DNA from: JBEHWX01 sp048498995
Lineage (GTDB): Bacteria; Bacteroidota; Ignavibacteria; OLB7
Reading direction: 5' to 3'
NCBI GenBank assembly: GCA_048498995.1
Contig: JBEHWX010000011.1
Span: forward strand, 27,933-91,932
Length of the DNA: 64,000 bases
Part shown: in pieces, positions 61,413 to 64,000 of the stretch
How the letters are laid out: the number at the start of each line of letters is the position of its first letter
How positions within the stretch are numbered: the first letter of the stretch is position 1
Made by a program: the position numbers and the translations under genes
Notes under the pieces: generated by a model
Databases searched by the model: none
What the model was told of the DNA's origin: nothing
Seen by the model: the letters and a program-made list of their open reading frames with translations, nothing else

Positions 61413-62522
61413 ATGATGATCCAGACCATGCCCGACGTGCTCCGCTGGAGCGACGGCACCGAGGTGCTCGCGACGGTGCACGATTCCTACGTCGCGTTGC
61501 TGAGCGATCGGCTCGGCGGCACCCTCGCCGCGCTCCGCCGAAGCGACGAGCGCCTCGTCGACGAACTGCGCGAGCTGATCTCGATGATGCCGGACGATGC
61601 GTTCCTCCGGTTTCTCACCGCGCCGGAAACAAGCTGCAGACTGCTCTGGCCGGGACACCATCCCTTCGAGACCGTCGGCGCGTTCTTCCGCGACGCGGTT
61701 ACCGCGGAGCTTGTCCGCGCGGGGCGTCCGCTTCCGACCGATCGGGTGATCTGGACCCCGCTCGGCGACGCCAGGATCGAGCCGGGAGGGGAGATCGTCC
61801 CGCAGCCGGCCCTCGACGGATTGATGCCGCTCGACTTCGGCAGCCCGTACGCGCTGCGCCTCGATCTGGAGGGGCGCGTGGACGCGGTGGAGACCGCGCG
61901 GCGGCCGTATGAAGGGGAGGAGCTGCGCCTCGTCCTCGATCGTCTGTCCGAGGCTCGCGACGGCATCGCGGCGGTCGATCGCGGCGTGCTCGACTTCGTC
62001 GCGATCTTCAACAAGGTGCTCATTCCGCAGCGGGATACCGACGCGCCGGAGATGTTCTCCTCCGGGTCGCAGGGGCAGTACGTGGGGCGCTCCGTGCTCG
62101 GCAACCCGCATCTGGCGAAGGTGGACGCCGCTGATATTGCCGACGCGATCATCCACGAGGGAATTCACGCGCTGCTCTACATGCAGGAGCAGCGCCGGCC
62201 CTGGGTGCTCGATCCGAGCCTCTACGAGCATGTCCACCGGACGCACTCTCCGTGGACCGGCAATCCGCTTCCGCTGCGTCCCTACATGCAGGCGTCGTTT
62301 GTCTGGTATGGGCTGCTGAATTTCTGGTGCATGGCGCTCGGAAGTGATGCGTTCCCGGCCGCGCGCGTTCGCGCGCGAATCTCACAGGCGGCCCTCGGCT
62401 TCCTCGGCGCGCCGCTGGTGAGCCGGATCGAGGAGTTCCGCGACCGTATCTCACCCGAGCTGATCGAGGCGATGGAGACGATGCAGGAGGTGGTCGGCGA
62501 ATCGTTCGCCGCCGCGCTCTGA
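61413..62522 (+). CDS. HExxH protein C (paralogue of B)
   Basis: 369 residues. DAIIHEGIHALLYMQE (HEGIH at 248-252) is followed by HRTHSPWTGNPLPLRPYMQASFVWYGLLNFW. N-terminal MMIQTMPDVLRWSDGTEVLATVHDSYVALLSDRLGGTLAALR parallels protein B (MPDVLRW / IPDLLGW). Both also share a TAPETSxxLxW segment (FLTAPETSCRLLWPG versus MLTAPETSHHLFWRA). GGAGGAG at 61397-61403 selects ATG 61413 over 61395. It probably arose by tandem duplication with B, so two positions or substrates may be hydroxylated. Confidence 0.8.
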   Translation: MMIQTMPDVLRWSDGTEVLATVHDSYVALLSDRLGGTLAALRRSDERLVDELRELISMMPDDAFLRFLTAPETSCRLLWPGHHPFETVGAFFRDAVTAELVRAGRPLPTDRVIWTPLGDARIEPGGEIVPQPALDGLMPLDFGSPYALRLDLEGRVDAVETARRPYEGEELRLVLDRLSEARDGIAAVDRGVLDFVAIFNKVLIPQRDTDAPEMFSSGSQGQYVGRSVLGNPHLAKVDAADIADAIIHEGIHALLYMQEQRRPWVLDPSLYEHVHRTHSPWTGNPLPLRPYMQASFVWYGLLNFWCMALGSDAFPAARVRARISQAALGFLGAPLVSRIEEFRDRISPELIEAMETMQEVVGESFAAAL

Positions 62523-62605
62523 GCCGGCTCGTGGTGGATATCGAATCGTACACGTCGGTTCCGACGTCGCGAGTATGTCGGGCCGTCATTCGGGGGAGAT
62601 GGAAC

Positions 62606-63865
62606 ATGGTTGCATTCCAGGAGGCCGGCGTCGCCAAGGGGTTCATGGCCGGCACGCATCGGCTGGTGCCGCCGGCCGAGACGTTGGAGCGCGTAAGGCC
62701 CCATCTGGCGGCGATGGGCATTACCCGGATCGCGAACGTTACCGGGCTCGACAGGATCGGCATCCCGGTCGTGATGGTCTGCCGCCCGAACTCTCGCTCC
62801 TTGTCCGTGTCGCAGGGAAAGGGGCTCACGCTCGACGCGGCCAAGGCCTCCGGCGTGATGGAATCGATCGAGCTCTATCACGCCGAGCACATTCATCTGC
62901 CGCTCACCCTCGGAAGCGTCGCCGAGCTCGAGGGGCGGCGTTCGCTCGTCGACGTGGAGCGACTGCCGGGGATCATCCGCGGCAGGTACGGACGCACCCT
63001 GCAGATGCTCTGGATCGAGGGGGAGGACCTGATGACCGGGGAGCGGGCGCTCCTGCCGTTCGAGGTGGTCCATGCCAGCGCGCGCACGCCGGCCCCGTCC
63101 GGCAGCGGCTGTTTTTCCTCCACGTCGAACGGACTCGCCTCCGGCAACCACCGGATCGAGGCGGTGCTTCACGGCATCTGCGAGGTGGTCGAGCGCGATG
63201 CCACCGCGCTCTGGGAGGCGCGAAGCCTTGAGCGGAAGAAAGCCACCCGGATCGATCTCCGGACCGTCGATGACCCCGCGTGCCGTCAGGTGCTCCACAT
63301 TCTCGAGGAGAAGGGGATCGACGCGGCGGTCTGGGAGACCACCTCCGACATCGGCATTCCCGCGTTCATCTGTCAGATCGACGATCGCCGGCGGGATCTG
63401 ATCCGTGGCGTCACCGCGTTCTGCGGCATGGGCTGCCACACCAGCCGCGGCGTGGCGCTGCTGCGCGCGCTGACCGAGGCGGTGCAGTGCCGGCTGACCC
63501 TGATCGCCGGCTCGCGGGACGATCTGTTCCGGAAGGAATACAAGAACAAGATCCGCGGCGAGTCGATCGGCGGTCCGTACGACGCGCTGCTCGGCGAGGA
63601 TCGCGGCGGCCGCCGCTTCTCCGACGTCCCGACGCACGAAAGCGGCTCGTTCGACGATGATCTGACCTGGACGCTCGGACGTCTGGCGGCCGCCGGACTT
63701 TCCAGCGTGATGGCGGTGGATCTGACGCGCGAGGAGCTCGGCATCCCGGTGACGCGGATCGTGATCCCCGGACTCGAGGGGCCCGACGACGAGCCGGAGT
63801 ACATGCCGGGCGCGCGCGCGCTCGCCGTGCGCCGCGAAACCATGATCGACGGAGGCCAGCCATGA
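62606..63865 (+). CDS. YcaO-family cyclodehydratase/thioamidase
   Basis: 419 residues. YcaO hallmarks are SQGKG (69-73), the AKASGVMESIELYHAE helix (79-94), and the ATP/Mg-binding STSNGLASGNHRIEAVLHGICEVVERDA (172-199) with Glu185, Glu193 and Glu196. The C-terminus has the VIPGLEGPDDEPEYMPGARA segment typical of TfuA-partnered YcaO proteins. YcaO enzymes activate a backbone amide with ATP, giving azolines from Ser/Thr/Cys or, with TfuA, a thioamide. The precursors lack Cys but are Ser-rich, so oxazoline or thioamide are the options. GGGGGAGA at 62592-62599 sets the start; the stop overlaps the TfuA start. Confidence 0.92.
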   Translation: MVAFQEAGVAKGFMAGTHRLVPPAETLERVRPHLAAMGITRIANVTGLDRIGIPVVMVCRPNSRSLSVSQGKGLTLDAAKASGVMESIELYHAEHIHLPLTLGSVAELEGRRSLVDVERLPGIIRGRYGRTLQMLWIEGEDLMTGERALLPFEVVHASARTPAPSGSGCFSSTSNGLASGNHRIEAVLHGICEVVERDATALWEARSLERKKATRIDLRTVDDPACRQVLHILEEKGIDAAVWETTSDIGIPAFICQIDDRRRDLIRGVTAFCGMGCHTSRGVALLRALTEAVQCRLTLIAGSRDDLFRKEYKNKIRGESIGGPYDALLGEDRGGRRFSDVPTHESGSFDDDLTWTLGRLAAAGLSSVMAVDLTREELGIPVTRIVIPGLEGPDDEPEYMPGARALAVRRETMIDGGQP

Positions 63866-64000
63866 TCATCGTCTTCACCGGGCCGACCATCGCGCCGGCC
63901 GAACCGCTACCGGCCTGGGCGCGCGCACTGGCGCCGGTCGAGGCGCGACCGCCCCGTCCCCTGGCACCATCGTCGCTGGGCCGGGACGATGTCGCCGACC
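63862..64000 (+). CDS. tfuA: TfuA-like protein, 5' part only
   Basis: The first 46 residues (MIIVFTGPTIAPAEPLPAWARALAPVEARPPRP...) match the opening of TfuA proteins (VVFLGPTL followed by a RPPxxRGD-type segment). ATGA overlap with the YcaO stop indicates tight coupling. TfuA proteins partner YcaO enzymes, in known cases delivering sulfur for thioamide formation. The gene runs off the window, so its length and C-terminal motifs cannot be checked. Confidence 0.8.
   Translation, partial: MIIVFTGPTIAPAEPLPAWARALAPVEARPPRPLAPSSLGRDDVAD

Overview
This is a high-GC bacterial chromosome segment with Gram-negative traits: lipoproteins, a TolC-family outer-membrane protein, beta-barrel proteins and a complete RND efflux system. 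Several features point towards the FCB group (Bacteroidota, Kapabacteria, Gemmatimonadota and relatives). These are a metal ABC permease fused to a DtxR-like domain, a soluble TPR/coiled-coil/LuxR-HTH regulator, small CPxGxxCVWAG lipoproteins and one promoter fitting TAnnTTTG. This placement is inference; no rRNA, tRNA or phylogenetic marker search could be run. I found no tRNA, rRNA, insertion sequence or CRISPR array.

Layout. 0.25-4.8 kb (minus): an envelope polysaccharide block with two small lipoproteins, a heparinase II/III-like protein and a Wzx-type flippase. 5-6.7 kb: a tandem-repeat array, a methyltransferase and recR. 7.4-8.8 kb: a divergent HTH-regulator module. 9-10.7 kb: an acyl-CoA carboxylase beta subunit. 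11.5-18.7 kb (plus): a manganese/iron/zinc uptake region with a DtxR/MntR repressor, a cREC receiver protein, a substrate-binding lipoprotein, an ATPase with an abnormal P-loop, a permease fused to a DtxR-type domain, an outer-membrane protein, a DinB-like protein and a second permease. 18.7-19.2 kb: REP-like hairpin repeats. 19.5-29.8 kb (minus): a heavy-metal efflux region with an OmpR-type regulator and sensor kinase at its head, two envelope proteins, TolC/adaptor/CzcA and a DUF190 protein. 30-34.3 kb: cmk, pyrC, three tandem-repeat arrays, a 32-bp perfect palindrome and a glycosyltransferase-deacetylase fusion. 34.8-39.7 kb: a TPR/LuxR regulator next to a DUF4062-STAND-TPR NTPase. 39.8-55.8 kb: mostly housekeeping genes (CBS/cysteine synthase, recQ, mutY, tsaD, rsmB) interspersed with small lipoproteins and hypothetical genes.

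56.1-64 kb (plus, running off the right edge) is the most interesting part. It is a compact, translationally coupled RiPP-type gene cluster. It encodes three paralogous small peptides with a twice-repeated [F/H]SRS core, a radical SAM/SPASM enzyme of the FxsB/cyclophane type, three HExxH proteins of the peptide beta-hydroxylase type, a YcaO cyclodehydratase/thioamidase and the start of its TfuA partner. Combining cyclophane-type, hydroxylase-type and YcaO/TfuA chemistry on one internal-core precursor family is, as far as I know, not a standard described class.
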